From Anoxybacteroides tepidamans (GTDB lineage: Bacteria > Bacillota > Bacilli > Bacillales > Anoxybacillaceae): a DNA stretch of 57,484 bases. Below, one piece after another: positions 24,226 through 33,010 of this stretch. Every line of letters begins with the position of its first letter. The stretch's first letter is position 1. The notes beneath the pieces are model-generated. The model had not been told where the DNA came from, did not search any database, and saw nothing but the letters and a program-made list of their open reading frames with translations. The DNA lies in the NCBI RefSeq assembly GCF_014201465.1, contig NZ_JACHEP010000019.1, positions 1-57,484 of the forward strand, written 5' to 3'. A program made the position numbers and the translations under genes.

Positions 24226-25587
24226 TTGAAATTACCGCACGAATTCGTCAAAAAAATGAACGCACTTTTACAAGAAGAAGCGCCGCGCTTTTTCGCTACA
24301 TATGAAGAAGAAAAAGCAAACGGATTGCGCTTTAATCCGCTCAAAATAGACCGGGACGCATTTTTGTCACTCGCTCCGTTTACGCTTTCTCCTGTTCCGT
24401 TTTGCCCGACTGGCTTTTACTATGATGCGGCGGAGCAACCGGGAAAACATCCGTACCATGCGGCAGGGCTTTATTATATTCAAGAACCGAGTGCGATGTT
24501 TGTCGCTGAAACGCTGCAGCCGAAGCCAGGTGAAAAAGTGCTCGACCTTTGTGCCGCTCCTGGCGGAAAAACGACACAGCTAGCGGCAATGATGGAGAAC
24601 AGTGGATTTCTGCTTGCAAACGAAATTCATCCGAAACGCGTCAAAGCCTTATCTGAAAATATTGAGCGGTTTGGCATTACAAATGCGCTTGTGACGAACG
24701 AAACGCCGGAAAAACTAGCGACTCGCTTCGCTGGCTATTTTGATAAAATTTTAGTGGACGCACCTTGTTCGGGAGAAGGAATGTTCCGGAAAGATGAAGA
24801 AGCGATTCAGTATTGGAGCGAAGAACATGTGCACCAATGCGCCGTTAAGCAGCGCCACATTTTAGATTGCGCATACGAAATGTTAAAAGAGGGCGGCATC
24901 CTCGTCTATTCGACTTGTACATTTTCCCCGGAAGAAAATGAACAGACGATAGAAGCGTTTCTGCAAAAATATGATGATCTCGAATTAATTACGATCGAAA
25001 AAATCGCTCGTATTCAATCCGGAAAGCCGGAATGGACAAAAACAAAGATCGGTGAAATCGAAAAAACCGCCCGGCTTTGGCCTCATTATTTGAAAGGTGA
25101 AGGACATTTTGTCGCAAAAGTGAAAAAAACAAGCACCTCTCCAACATGGAAAGGAAAAAGCGCTATGGCCAACGTTTCGAAACAATCGTTGCGCGATTAT
25201 CGAACCTTTGAGAAAGCAGTATTAAAAACAGAAATCACAAAAACCATTTATGCATTTCAGCAGCATCTCTTCGCTCTTCCTGACGACTGCCCAAATTTCG
25301 ACGGGTTAAAAGTGGTGCGCGCCGGCTTGCATTTAGGCGAACTGAAAAAACAGCGATTTGAACCGAATCACGCTCTTGCGTTGGCGCTTCAAACAAAAGA
25401 CGTGCTGCATTCCATCGATTTACAGAGCAACAGCGCCGAATGTAGCAAATATTTGCGCGGCGAAACGCTCGCAACTAACCATGACCGCGGCTGGGTCATG
25501 ATCACGGTTGACGGCTACCCAATCGGATGGGGAAAAGAAGTAAAAGGAACGGTGAAAAACTTTTATCCAAAGGGGCTAAGAATCTAG
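24226..25587 (+). CDS. rsmF: 16S rRNA (cytosine-C5) methyltransferase RsmF/RsmB-type
   Basis: A 453-aa NOL1/NOP2/Sun family methyltransferase that makes m5C in rRNA with SAM. Motif I is VLDLCAAPGGKTTQLAAMM near residue 107, motif IV is KILVDAPCSGEGMFRKD (PCSGEG, catalytic-loop Cys) near residue 180, and motif VI is LVYSTCTFSPEENEQT with the catalytic Cys near 227. The C-terminal ~120 residues are the extra RNA-binding domain of RsmF-type enzymes (GLKVVRAGLHLGELKKQRFE; GWVMITVDGYPIGWGK). The exact target base cannot be read from sequence. The start is TTG at 24226 after AAAGGGGTTCATTCG. Monocistronic. Confidence 0.92.
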   Translation: MKLPHEFVKKMNALLQEEAPRFFATYEEEKANGLRFNPLKIDRDAFLSLAPFTLSPVPFCPTGFYYDAAEQPGKHPYHAAGLYYIQEPSAMFVAETLQPKPGEKVLDLCAAPGGKTTQLAAMMENSGFLLANEIHPKRVKALSENIERFGITNALVTNETPEKLATRFAGYFDKILVDAPCSGEGMFRKDEEAIQYWSEEHVHQCAVKQRHILDCAYEMLKEGGILVYSTCTFSPEENEQTIEAFLQKYDDLELITIEKIARIQSGKPEWTKTKIGEIEKTARLWPHYLKGEGHFVAKVKKTSTSPTWKGKSAMANVSKQSLRDYRTFEKAVLKTEITKTIYAFQQHLFALPDDCPNFDGLKVVRAGLHLGELKKQRFEPNHALALALQTKDVLHSIDLQSNSAECSKYLRGETLATNHDRGWVMITVDGYPIGWGKEVKGTVKNFYPKGLRI

Positions 25588-25602
25588 CCTCTTTTTATTT
25601 GA
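25571..25602 (+). terminator. Terminator at the end of rsmF
   Basis: GGGGCTA pairs with TAGCCTC, loop AGAATC, followed by TTTTTATTT. It overlaps the rsmF stop codon and the end of the converging ypmS gene. Confidence 0.75.
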
Positions 25603-26155
25603 TCGGCACAGTTAATGTAAACACAATGTTGTCACGCTGCAAGTCAAATTCTTTCGCGGAAATGCGATAGCCATTTTTAAAATGAATGTTTGTCAGCGCC
25701 ACATAAATGCGGGTATTTTCCGGGTCGATGATCACTTCTTCCGGCAAGTTCGCATACTTTTGCAAATATTTTAATGCATACTCAACAGGAATCCGCAACT
25801 CTCCTAATGATAAATCCGGATCGCCTAATTCCAAATCTCCGTTAACTACTTTCGGAACAAACGAAACCGTTACATCTACTTCTCTTCCAAAAATAAGGAA
25901 TTTACTCGCTAAATGCACGCGATCGCTAATCCATACACGATACGGAAGCGACTGTTTCTTCATTTTTTTCTGGATATAATCATTAATTATCACACTCATG
26001 TCTTCTTTTGATGAATAGACGAGAAACGTTGCCCCTTTTGCCGTTTCCGGTGCCGGAACCGTTTGTTTGGACGGTTGAAAAATAAGAAAAAACAAGGCAG
26101 AAACGGCAACAATATTTACTGTTAATAAAGCGAAAAAAGCTATTTTCCATTTCAT
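25595..26155 (-). CDS. ypmS: DUF2140 protein YpmS
   Basis: A 186-aa exported or membrane-anchored protein with one N-terminal hydrophobic segment (residues ~4-26, IAFFALLTVNIVAVSALFFL). The rest is a beta-rich DUF2140 domain, with FLIFGREVDVTVSFVPKVV, ELRIPVEYALKYLQ and NIVFTLTVPIK as recognisable blocks. The function is unknown. The start ATG at 26155 overlaps the ypmR stop (ATGA), so it is coupled to ypmR as in B. subtilis. Identified by sequence and neighbourhood. Confidence 0.88.
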   Translation of the reverse strand: MKWKIAFFALLTVNIVAVSALFFLIFQPSKQTVPAPETAKGATFLVYSSKEDMSVIINDYIQKKMKKQSLPYRVWISDRVHLASKFLIFGREVDVTVSFVPKVVNGDLELGDPDLSLGELRIPVEYALKYLQKYANLPEEVIIDPENTRIYVALTNIHFKNGYRISAKEFDLQRDNIVFTLTVPIK

Positions 26156-26931
26156 GGCTCCATACTCCTTAACAATTGTTGATACACGCGTTCTGCGATT
26201 AATTCATATCCGCGTTCATTCGGATGAAATTGGTCACTATAGAGCAGATCATCACGGTCATCAAACACATCCTTTACATCAACAAAAATCGTATGATCGT
26301 AAAGACTTAATACTTCTCTGCTTCCTTCATTCCACATATCAATCACTTCGTCAATTTCTGGAATTGCCTGTAGCGGGCTTGAAAACGGATTATATAAACC
26401 GACAAGAACAATTGTCGCCTTTTCATTCATGGAACGAAGCGTTTCGATTAACCCGCTCAGGTTTTTCGCAAATGTTTTTTGCTTTTGTTCAAACAAAGAA
26501 TAGGTCAAATCGAATAGATAAGAACGGACGATTTTCATCACATCGTTGCCGCCGATCGTAATCAAAACAATATCGGCTTTTTGCACGGACGATTGATTTT
26601 TTTCAACAACATTCTCTAATTGAGAAATTCGCAACCCTCTTTTTCCTAAATTGGTGACTGTCACCGAACGGACTCCTTTATGCTGCATTAATTTTTCTTT
26701 AACATCTGAAACATAGCCACCGTTTTCATCTCCTACTCCCTCTGTCAAAGAGTCGCCGATAGCCACTATATGCAAATCTTTCGGAACAAAATCAGCGGCG
26801 ATTGTTAAACGGTTCGGAAGGCCGATTTGACGTAGCGGAATATCGGTCGACTTCATTGCCTCCGTTGATGAACAGCTCGTACAAACAAGCCAAACTAACA
26901 GCACAATCCCCCACTTTTTCATTCGTTTCAC
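26152..26931 (-). CDS. ypmR: SGNH/GDSL-type lipase-like lipoprotein YpmR
   Basis: A 259-aa SGNH hydrolase anchored to the membrane surface. An N-terminal signal with an imperfect lipobox (LVCTSC) precedes the mature protein. The four SGNH blocks are present: IVAIGDSLTEGVGDENGGY (nucleophile Ser, block I), VTNLGKRGLRISQL (Gly), VLITIGGNDVMK (Asn) and DQFHPNERGYELIAERV (Asp/His). It should hydrolyse esters, but the substrate is unknown. It is cotranscribed with ypmS with a four-base overlap. The start is ATG at 26931, with a second ATG three codons later as a weaker choice. Confidence 0.9.
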   Translation of the reverse strand: MKRMKKWGIVLLVWLVCTSCSSTEAMKSTDIPLRQIGLPNRLTIAADFVPKDLHIVAIGDSLTEGVGDENGGYVSDVKEKLMQHKGVRSVTVTNLGKRGLRISQLENVVEKNQSSVQKADIVLITIGGNDVMKIVRSYLFDLTYSLFEQKQKTFAKNLSGLIETLRSMNEKATIVLVGLYNPFSSPLQAIPEIDEVIDMWNEGSREVLSLYDHTIFVDVKDVFDDRDDLLYSDQFHPNERGYELIAERVYQQLLRSMEP

Positions 26932-26955
26932 CTACCTGCTCAAAAGGGAAATGCG

Positions 26956-26989
26956 AAGAGGCAAAAATGCGCCAACATTTTTGCCTCTT
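26956..26989 (-). terminator. Inverted repeat after the Sco gene
   Basis: AAGAGGCAAAAATG (26956-26969) pairs with CATTTTTGCCTCTT (26976-26989), loop of six. It starts at the sco stop codon on the minus strand. The T run is inside the stem, so termination is probable but not textbook. Confidence 0.6.
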
Positions 26990-27564
26990 TATGACGATTG
27001 TAAAATTTTAATGTGCTCTAAAATTTGTTCATATGGAACATCGTTGATTCCATTATAATATTGAACAATTTTTCCGGTTTGGTCAACAAGATAAAAATCG
27101 GTACCGTGAATGACTTGATCTTGGCCGGCTGGCTTTTGTACAACCGCTTTAAAGTTTTTTTGCGCAAATGTTTCGATCTCTTGTTGCGTATACCCTGTCA
27201 ACAAATGCCAATGGTCAACATCAACATGAAACTTTTCGATATATGCCTTTAATTGTTCTGGATGGTCGTTTTCCGGATCGACGCTAAACGAAACGAACTC
27301 CACTTGCAATCCTTCTTTTTTCGCCATTCGCTGCAGTTTTGCCATATTGGCGGTCATCGGCGGGCATACATCAACACAGCGCGTAAAAATAAAATCCGCC
27401 ACCCATACTTTTCCTTTTAAATTCTCTAAACTAAATGGCTGATTGTTTTGGTCAGTAAACGTAAACGAATCAATCGGCCAATTTTTCGCATCTGGAATTT
27501 CTTTTCCGCACGCAGCAACAAACAATAATAAGCTCATAAGCATGATGATTCCTGCTTTTCTCAT
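26989..27564 (-). CDS. ypmQ: SCO1/SenC copper-thiol lipoprotein (BsSco, YpmQ)
   Basis: A 191-aa membrane-surface lipoprotein that helps build the CuA centre of cytochrome c oxidase. It has a signal and lipobox LLFVAACGKE. The thioredoxin fold contains the copper-binding pair in FTRCVDVCPPMTANM (CxxxC) and the distal His in QVIHGTDFYLVD, all expected ligands present. FVSFSVDPENDHPEQLKAY is another SCO signature. The start is ATG at 27564. The ypm gene cluster around it matches B. subtilis. Confidence 0.94.
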   Translation of the reverse strand: MRKAGIIMLMSLLLFVAACGKEIPDAKNWPIDSFTFTDQNNQPFSLENLKGKVWVADFIFTRCVDVCPPMTANMAKLQRMAKKEGLQVEFVSFSVDPENDHPEQLKAYIEKFHVDVDHWHLLTGYTQQEIETFAQKNFKAVVQKPAGQDQVIHGTDFYLVDQTGKIVQYYNGINDVPYEQILEHIKILQSS

Positions 27565-27613
27565 CGTTCAACCATCCGTTTTTGATCTTCCCGCTTTATT
27601 TTATTAAAAAAGC

Positions 27614-28456
27614 TTATTGAACGTAATACATAAACCCAATTGCCCCTGGACCTGTATGAGTAGAAATAATCGGTGTCGTATAAACGATCTCAATCTTTTC
27701 GTAGCCTGTTGCATCGATAAGCGATTGTTTGAGACGATTCGCTAACGACAGAGCATCGGCATGGGCAATTCCTACCGCCTGAATCGTTTTTCCTGCTGTA
27801 TCTTCAACAAACCGCTCTGTTAAATATTTGACGATTTGTGAATGGCTTCGCACTTTCGCAACTGGTGTATAAATTCCATCAATGAGAGCAGCGATCGGCT
27901 TAATGTTCAAAAGCGAACCAATTAACGCCTTACCACGCCCAATTCGTCCGCCCTTCACTAAATTTTCGAGCGTATCAACCGTTACATATAAATGTGTGCG
28001 ATGTCGAATGTTTTTGAGATGCTGAACGATCTCCCCGACACATTTTCCCTCTGCCGCCCATTTGGCTGCTTCAATCACTTGAAACCCTAACGCGAGCGAA
28101 ATAAATTGTGAATCAATGACCGTTACGTTCGCTTCAGACATCGCAGCTGCTTGCTCGGCAGAACGAACCGTGCCGCTTAACTCACCCGTCATATGAATCG
28201 AAATGACATCATATCCTTCTTGTCCTAATCGATTATACAGTTCCAAAAATTTTCCAGAAGAAGGTTGAGAACTTTTTGGCAGCTCGCTCGACAGGCGCAT
28301 TTTTTCCATAAATTCATCTGGTGTAATATCGATGCGGTCGGTATATGTTTCATCCTCAATCGTAAATGTTAGCGGGACAACTTCAACTCCATACGCTTGC
28401 AATGTTTGATCTAGTAAATCTACTGTTGAATCTGTTACAATTTTGACTTTGCTCAT
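27614..28456 (-). CDS. DegV family fatty-acid-binding protein
   Basis: A 280-aa DegV protein; family members bind fatty acids and act as FakB-type subunits for fatty acid kinase. The N-terminal block VKIVTDSTVDLLDQTLQAYG, then SSQPSSGKFLELYNRL and ISIHMTGELSGTVRSA contain the conserved Thr/Ser and Ser ligands for the fatty-acid head group. VDTLENLVKGGRIGRGKALI and the end THTGPGAIGFMYYVQ are family hallmarks (catalytically important HTGPG). It stands between ypmP and ypmQ. Whether its partner is a FakA homologue elsewhere cannot be seen here. Confidence 0.92.
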   Translation of the reverse strand: MSKVKIVTDSTVDLLDQTLQAYGVEVVPLTFTIEDETYTDRIDITPDEFMEKMRLSSELPKSSQPSSGKFLELYNRLGQEGYDVISIHMTGELSGTVRSAEQAAAMSEANVTVIDSQFISLALGFQVIEAAKWAAEGKCVGEIVQHLKNIRHRTHLYVTVDTLENLVKGGRIGRGKALIGSLLNIKPIAALIDGIYTPVAKVRSHSQIVKYLTERFVEDTAGKTIQAVGIAHADALSLANRLKQSLIDATGYEKIEIVYTTPIISTHTGPGAIGFMYYVQ

Positions 28457-28526
28457 GCCTTCACTTCCTAATTCAAACCTTAATGACCATTATACAACGA
28501 AACATCTAAAATGCCTATAAAAAACG

Positions 28527-28563
28527 CAAAAAAAGTTGCTTTGCCGAAGCAAAACAACTTTCA
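28527..28563 (-). terminator. Terminator after ypmP
   Basis: On the minus strand AAAGTTG pairs with CAACTTT, inner stem TTTTGC/GCAAAG, followed by TTTTTTT. Confidence 0.8.
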
Positions 28564-28567
28564 AACA

Positions 28568-28819
28568 TTATGCATTGTTCTTTAAAATATCTGTCTTAAA
28601 GATTTGTTCATAGACAGGCCATTTTAACACTTTCTTTAAATAATCTCGAAACGAATAAACAGAACGAGCTTCACGAGACCGATATACTTTCGCAATAAAC
28701 GTTTCTAAATGCAATTGAATCATAAATCGATACGTGTTATCTTCCTCCAATACAGGAATTTCGATAATCTTTACCTTCTGTCCGTAAGCGTTCTTGAACT
28801 CTAGGCTTTTGAATAACAA
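28568..28819 (-). CDS. ypmP: DUF2535 protein YpmP
   Basis: An 83-aa protein of the DUF2535 family (LFKSLEFKNAYGQKVKIIEI and YSFRDYLKKVLKWPVYEQIF). The function is unknown. The position between ilvA and the DegV/ypmQ genes is that of B. subtilis ypmP, which supports the name. It has its own terminator. The start is TTG at 28819 or a nearby alternative, after an AAAGAGGATTGATACC site. Confidence 0.82.
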   Translation of the reverse strand: MLFKSLEFKNAYGQKVKIIEIPVLEEDNTYRFMIQLHLETFIAKVYRSREARSVYSFRDYLKKVLKWPVYEQIFKTDILKNNA

Positions 28820-28916
28820 GGTATCAATCCTCTTTTTTGACCGATTTATTATTATTATACACGAAATTGGCGCGAAAGTATGTCGGATTGTGCGAAATAT
28901 TTATAAATTTTTTGCC

Positions 28917-28946
28917 GAAAAAACGCGAGGGCAATGCTCGCGTTTT
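28917..28946 (-). terminator. Terminator overlapping the end of ilvA
   Basis: On the minus strand AAAACGCGAG pairs with CTCGCGTTTT, loop CATTGCC, followed by T residues. The stem begins in the ilvA stop codon. Confidence 0.85.
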
Positions 28947-30216
28947 AAATGAGTAAATGGAACAAGTTTGGATCTTTATTCACTTCTTGGAATGGAAATC
29001 CTTTTTTCTTCATCCGTTCAATAAGCGGCGCGTAATCTTCACGCCGTTTCAACTCGATGCCGACTAACGCCGGTCCGTTTTCTTTATTGTTTTTCTTTGT
29101 ATATTCAAACCGAGTAATATCGTCCGTCGGTCCGAGCACTTCGTCTAAAAATTCACGCAATGCTCCTGCGCGTTGCGGAAAGTTGACGATAAAGTAATGC
29201 TGCAGCCCTTCATAAATCATCGACCGCTCTTTAATTTCTTGCATGCGGTCAATATCATTATTGCCACCGCTAACGATGCAAACGACTGTTTTTCCGCGAA
29301 TGTGATCTTTATAAAAATCTAAAGCCGCCACCGGGAGCGCTCCCGCTGGTTCAACGACGATCGCATTTTCGTTATAAAGCTCTAAAATCGTTGTACATAC
29401 TTTCCCTTCAGGTACGACGACAATGTCGTCAATTATTTCTTTACATAACGCAAACGTCGTTTCGCCAACGGTTTTGACTGCTGCCCCGTCTACAAATTTA
29501 TCAATTTCCTCTAACGTCACGACGCTGCCTTGTTCAAGCGCCGCTTTCATCGATGGGGCCCCGGCCGGCTCGACCCCGATCAGCTTCGTTGCCGGCGAAA
29601 TGCTTTTGACATACGTGCCAAGTCCAGCCATCAATCCGCCGCCGCCGATGCTGGCAAATACGAAATCAATCGGCTCTTCACAATCGTTTAACACTTCTAC
29701 GCCGATCGTCCCTTGCCCAGCAATGACATATTCATCATCAAACGGATGAATAAACGTCCTTCCTTCGCGCTTGGCACATTGAACCGCTTCGTTAAAGGAG
29801 TCATCAAACGTATCTCCGACTAAAATAATATCGACCATTTCTTTTCCAAATAATTTCACTTGTGAAACTTTTTGTCTTGGGGTCGTTGCCGGCATATAAA
29901 TTTTTCCGTGCACCCCTAACGCCCGGCACGAATAAGCCACTCCTTGCGCATGGTTCCCTGCACTTGCACAAACAATGCCATTTTTCCGTTCTTCATTCGT
30001 TAAATGTTTCATGCGATTGTACGCGCCGCGAATTTTAAACGAACGAACGACTTGTAAGTCTTCGCGCTTCAAATAGACGTTACAGTCGTATCGCTCGGAC
30101 AATAACGGATTTTTTTGCAACGGCGTGTGATAGACGACGTCTTTTAACGTATGATGCGCAATTAAAATGTCTTCCACATAGACGGTTCCTTGTTTTCGTT
30201 TAAGCTGTTGTTCCAT
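28945..30216 (-). CDS. ilvA: Threonine ammonia-lyase (threonine deaminase)
   Basis: A 423-aa PLP enzyme that makes 2-oxobutanoate from threonine, the first step of isoleucine synthesis. The PLP Lys lies in RSFKIRGAYN, the phosphate-binding site in IGGGGLMAGLG, the substrate block in ASAGNHAQGVAY, and the second cofactor block in CIVSGGNNDIDR. A regulatory ACT-like C-terminal domain (HYFIVNFPQRAGALREFLDE, residues ~335-420) allows feedback inhibition by isoleucine. The start ATG at 30216 follows AAGAGGAT; the frame stays open upstream across the promoter and part of yndM, which cannot be coding here. It has an extended -10 promoter and its own terminator. Confidence 0.95.
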   Translation of the reverse strand: MEQQLKRKQGTVYVEDILIAHHTLKDVVYHTPLQKNPLLSERYDCNVYLKREDLQVVRSFKIRGAYNRMKHLTNEERKNGIVCASAGNHAQGVAYSCRALGVHGKIYMPATTPRQKVSQVKLFGKEMVDIILVGDTFDDSFNEAVQCAKREGRTFIHPFDDEYVIAGQGTIGVEVLNDCEEPIDFVFASIGGGGLMAGLGTYVKSISPATKLIGVEPAGAPSMKAALEQGSVVTLEEIDKFVDGAAVKTVGETTFALCKEIIDDIVVVPEGKVCTTILELYNENAIVVEPAGALPVAALDFYKDHIRGKTVVCIVSGGNNDIDRMQEIKERSMIYEGLQHYFIVNFPQRAGALREFLDEVLGPTDDITRFEYTKKNNKENGPALVGIELKRREDYAPLIERMKKKGFPFQEVNKDPNLFHLLI

Positions 30217-30256
30217 ATCCTCTTGTTCCTTTCCTTCACGTCTTTTTAATTTGAAA

Positions 30257-30265
30257 ATTATATCA
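30257..30265 (-). promoter_or_regulatory. Extended -10 promoter of ilvA
   Basis: The minus strand reads TGATATAAT 41 bases before the ilvA start. A T-rich stretch takes the place of a good -35. No T-box or other leader is visible. Confidence 0.5.
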
Positions 30266-30296
30266 CAATTTTCAAAAAAAGAAAGGCTGTTTTCAA

Positions 30297-30336
30297 AAAA
30301 AAATAAAGCGACGATTATTGTTAGCGATCGTCGCGT
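30297..30336 (-). terminator. Terminator after yndM
   Basis: On the minus strand GCGACGAT pairs with ATCGTCGC, loop of 11, followed by TTTATTTTTTTT. The stem includes the end of the yndM coding region. Confidence 0.85.
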
Positions 30337-30764
30337 TTTCGTTTTTCTTCGTATTCTTCCGCAAATTCTACCGCCCATCTTCCTTCATCAAACCAATTCC
30401 TTGTTTGATGCATTCGTTTGTCGGTAAACACACGGTTTTCCATGAATAAGTGAAAAAAAGCTTCGATCGCTCCAAGCGCAAGCGTTGCAAAAAAAGAAGC
30501 GTACAGCATATTCGCAGTCGGCTCGATAAGCAAATAGCTAAAAAACCAAATCGTCGCAAACGCTAAAGGCAAATCAGCGATCACAGCAACGAAATTACCT
30601 GCTCTCGGCAGCACAAATAAATCGCCGAGCGCATAAGAAATGGTGACAGTGGCTAAAGCGATGAAAAAAATGAGCAGAAGCGGCGCGTTAAAAATCGTGA
30701 AAATTGAAAATAACACCGTACTCCATAAAACTAATTTGAGCGCTAGTGGAATCACATGCTTCAT
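30321..30764 (-). CDS. yndM: DUF2512 membrane protein (YndM family)
   Basis: A 147-aa membrane protein with about four membrane segments (residues ~5-25, 30-48, 55-77, 82-105) and a hydrophilic charged tail. Recognisable blocks are LGDLFVLPRAGNFVAVIADL and LALGAIEAFFHLFMENRV, typical of DUF2512/YndM. Function unknown. The start ATG at 30764 follows GGAGGAATACG. It is transcribed alone between ilvA and dfrA. Confidence 0.82.
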   Translation of the reverse strand: MKHVIPLALKLVLWSTVLFSIFTIFNAPLLLIFFIALATVTISYALGDLFVLPRAGNFVAVIADLPLAFATIWFFSYLLIEPTANMLYASFFATLALGAIEAFFHLFMENRVFTDKRMHQTRNWFDEGRWAVEFAEEYEEKRKRDDR

Positions 30765-30825
30765 CGTATTCCTCCATTTCGTTAGTTGTTATTGTTATCG
30801 TTCCTTTTTGATACGCTCTCTATTC

Positions 30826-30863
30826 GAAAAAAAACACGTGCTTCACCCGAAGTGAAGCACGTT
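30826..30863 (-). terminator. Terminator after dfrA
   Basis: On the minus strand CGTGCTTCAC pairs with GTGAAGCACG, loop TTCGG, followed by TGTTTTTTTT. Confidence 0.9.
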
Positions 30864-31354
30864 TAACGCTTGCGCTCATACAAAAGAAAAACGTAGTCAT
30901 ATGGATTTTTTTCATCTTTTGGACCTTTTTCGCTTGAAACTAAACACCAATCTTCTTCATGAAATGGCGGAAAAAACGTATCGCCGGGAAAGCTCGCATC
31001 AATTTTCGTTATGTAGAGACGGCCAGCAAACGGCAAGGACGCTTGAAATAACTCGGCGCCGCCGATGACGAAGACTTCCTCGTCCCGTTCCGCCGCTATT
31101 TTTTGAATGTCGTCAATCGAGTGAATGACGGTACATCCTTCCGGCTGAAACGAGCGATTGCGAGTAACGACGATATTTTCTCGTCCGGGCAACGGGCGGC
31201 CGATCGATTCAAACGTTTTTCTTCCCATAATGATCGGATGTCCCATCGTGACCCGTTTAAAGTAAGCAAGATCCGCTGGCAAATGCCACGGTAATTTGTT
31301 GTCTTTGCCGATGACGCGATTGCGATCCATCGCAACAATAAGCGATATCATCAT
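30863..31354 (-). CDS. dfrA: Dihydrofolate reductase
   Basis: A 163-aa cytoplasmic enzyme that reduces dihydrofolate with NADPH. Active-site blocks: ISLIVAMDRNRVIGKDNKLP (Met20-like loop), WHLPADLAYFKRVTMGH with the catalytic acid Asp27, GRKTFESIGRPLPGR with the NADPH-phosphate residues, and VFVIGGAELFQASLPFAG with the Gly-Gly turn. It follows thyA by nine bases, in the order thyA-dfrA, which regenerates tetrahydrofolate used up by ThyA. The start is ATG at 31354. Confidence 0.96.
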   Translation of the reverse strand: MMISLIVAMDRNRVIGKDNKLPWHLPADLAYFKRVTMGHPIIMGRKTFESIGRPLPGRENIVVTRNRSFQPEGCTVIHSIDDIQKIAAERDEEVFVIGGAELFQASLPFAGRLYITKIDASFPGDTFFPPFHEEDWCLVSSEKGPKDEKNPYDYVFLLYERKR

Positions 31355-31363
31355 ATTTCCCCT

Positions 31364-32158
31364 TTATACCGCAACCGGCGCTTTAATGTGCGGATGCGGA
31401 TCGTAATCCACGATTTCAAAATCGTCAAATTGATAGTCAAAAATTGATTCTGGCTTCCGCTTGATCACAAGCTTCGGAAGCGGGCGCGGTTCTCTTGTTA
31501 ATTGCAGTTTGGCTTGCTCAATATGATTCACATACAAGTGAACATCTCCACCTGTAAAAATAAGCTCCCCCACTTCTAAGTCGCACTGTTGGGCAATCAT
31601 ATGTGTAAGTAGCGCATAGCTTGCAATGTTAAATGGCAAGCCTAAAAATGTATCAACCGAACGTTGTTGCCACATGCAAGATAATTTGCCATTGGCCACA
31701 TAAAATTGAAACGCATAATGGCAAGGCGGTAATTTCATTTTGTCAATTTCCGCGACATTCCATGCGCTCACCAACAAACGGCGCGAGTTCGGATTCGTTT
31801 TAATTTGTTCAATCACTTCGCTAATTTGATCGACCGTCTTGCCGTCGGCACCTTTCCATGAACGCCATTGCGCTCCGTAAACAGGACCGAGTTCCCCATT
31901 TTCATCGGCCCACTCGTCCCAAATCGTCACACCGTTTTCCTGCAAATAACGGACGTTCGTATCTCCTTTTAAAAACCATAGTAACTCATAAATAATCGAA
32001 CGAATATGCAGCTTTTTCGTTGTTAACAGCGGAAAACCTTTTTGTAAATCAAAGCGCAGTTGGCGTCCAAAAACAGATAGCGTTCCGACTCCGGTGCGGT
32101 CGTCCTTTTGAACCCCATTTTCTAAAATATCTTCAAGTAATTGTAAATATTGTTGCAA
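31364..32158 (-). CDS. thyA: Thymidylate synthase
   Basis: A 264-aa ThyA that methylates dUMP to dTMP using methylene-tetrahydrofolate. The catalytic Cys is in [13 protein letters not shown] (Cys146), and the dUMP/folate sites are [52 protein letters not shown] and [13 protein letters not shown]; the C-terminus ends [10 protein letters not shown]. The start is TTG at 32158 after GAGGTGA, which makes the length equal to E. coli ThyA and the N-terminus [14 protein letters not shown]; the frame opens further upstream to 32200. It is cotranscribed with dfrA. Confidence 0.97.
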   Translation of the reverse strand: MQQYLQLLEDILENGVQKDDRTGVGTLSVFGRQLRFDLQKGFPLLTTKKLHIRSIIYELLWFLKGDTNVRYLQENGVTIWDEWADENGELGPVYGAQWRSWKGADGKTVDQISEVIEQIKTNPNSRRLLVSAWNVAEIDKMKLPPCHYAFQFYVANGKLSCMWQQRSVDTFLGLPFNIASYALLTHMIAQQCDLEVGELIFTGGDVHLYVNHIEQAKLQLTREPRPLPKLVIKRKPESIFDYQFDDFEIVDYDPHPHIKAPVAV

Positions 32159-32196
32159 CGTTCTCACCTCATCCTCTATCATAAACGAAAAAGAAC

Positions 32197-32907
32197 TCAT
32201 TGGCGAGTTCTTTCGATCAATTGCTTGATAAATTCGTATGTTTTCGGAGCAGTTTCTTTTAGATGCGCACGCGTTTCGTTGTTATAATAGTAATAGGCAA
32301 ACGATTCAGCGAAATATTCTTCCGGATAATCGAGCAAATAGTAGTTGTGAGGAAACAACTGCTTCGCTTCTTCGCGCCAGACCGCTAAAAAAGGCGATGT
32401 TGCATGAATATGATCAAAAACAATATAGTCAACCGAATGAGCTAACTCGTGCAATTCTAAATTTACCGAACCGTGCCCTTTTCCTTTTTCGCTATGGCCG
32501 ATTTTCACTAACACGAGATGCGAACCGCCCAGTCCCGGAACGTCATCCCATGTGGCTGGCGATATATACCCCCGCGGCGTTTGTCCGCGTAAATAACGCG
32601 CAGACGGTTCATCGGTCAGCTTGCCAGTAAATAATTTCAAATAAATATGTTGATCCGCTATTTTTTTTAATAAAGCAGGGTCAATATGGGCAAGCGTTTC
32701 AATCATTTTTTTAGCTTCTGAATGATCGAAAGGTGCATCCGGTAAAATAACGATTTTCTGTAATGTTTGATGCGATGGAACGCGATCTATCGAAAGAGAA
32801 CTTGCCTGCAAAAGAATGCCGTGTGTGTTCGGATACGGCGAAAAGGAAAGAAGCGGAATAACAGCGACGACAACCCCCATTAAAACGAGCAACCGTTTCA
32901 CGGCCAC
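32197..32907 (-). CDS. Secreted HELAH zinc metallopeptidase-like protein (ATLF type)
   Basis: A 236-aa exported protein. A signal-like hydrophobic stretch (residues ~5-24, [17 protein letters not shown]) precedes a domain with the zinc-binding motif [15 protein letters not shown] (HExxH, near residue 150) and a downstream acid in [16 protein letters not shown], the geometry of the anthrax-toxin lethal-factor-like (ATLF) peptidases. The beginning of the mature part has [12 protein letters not shown] and [16 protein letters not shown], which also suit that family. Catalytic residues appear complete, but the substrate is unknown. It lies directly upstream of thyA; a role in the cell envelope or sporulation is only a guess. 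Confidence 0.75.
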   Translation of the reverse strand: MAVKRLLVLMGVVVAVIPLLSFSPYPNTHGILLQASSLSIDRVPSHQTLQKIVILPDAPFDHSEAKKMIETLAHIDPALLKKIADQHIYLKLFTGKLTDEPSARYLRGQTPRGYISPATWDDVPGLGGSHLVLVKIGHSEKGKGHGSVNLELHELAHSVDYIVFDHIHATSPFLAVWREEAKQLFPHNYYLLDYPEEYFAESFAYYYYNNETRAHLKETAPKTYEFIKQLIERTRQ

Positions 32908-33010
32908 TTCCCCACCTTTATTCGTACTCTATGCTAGAAAACTATGAATCTTTATTTTACTATAGCATATGAAAAAAGGCAGAGAAATGCATAAATTTAG
33001 GAAGTCGAGA

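Noticed and set aside
30217-30378. Longer ilvA start
   Set aside because: The extra 54 codons cross the promoter and the yndM terminator; the ATG at 30216 has a good site.
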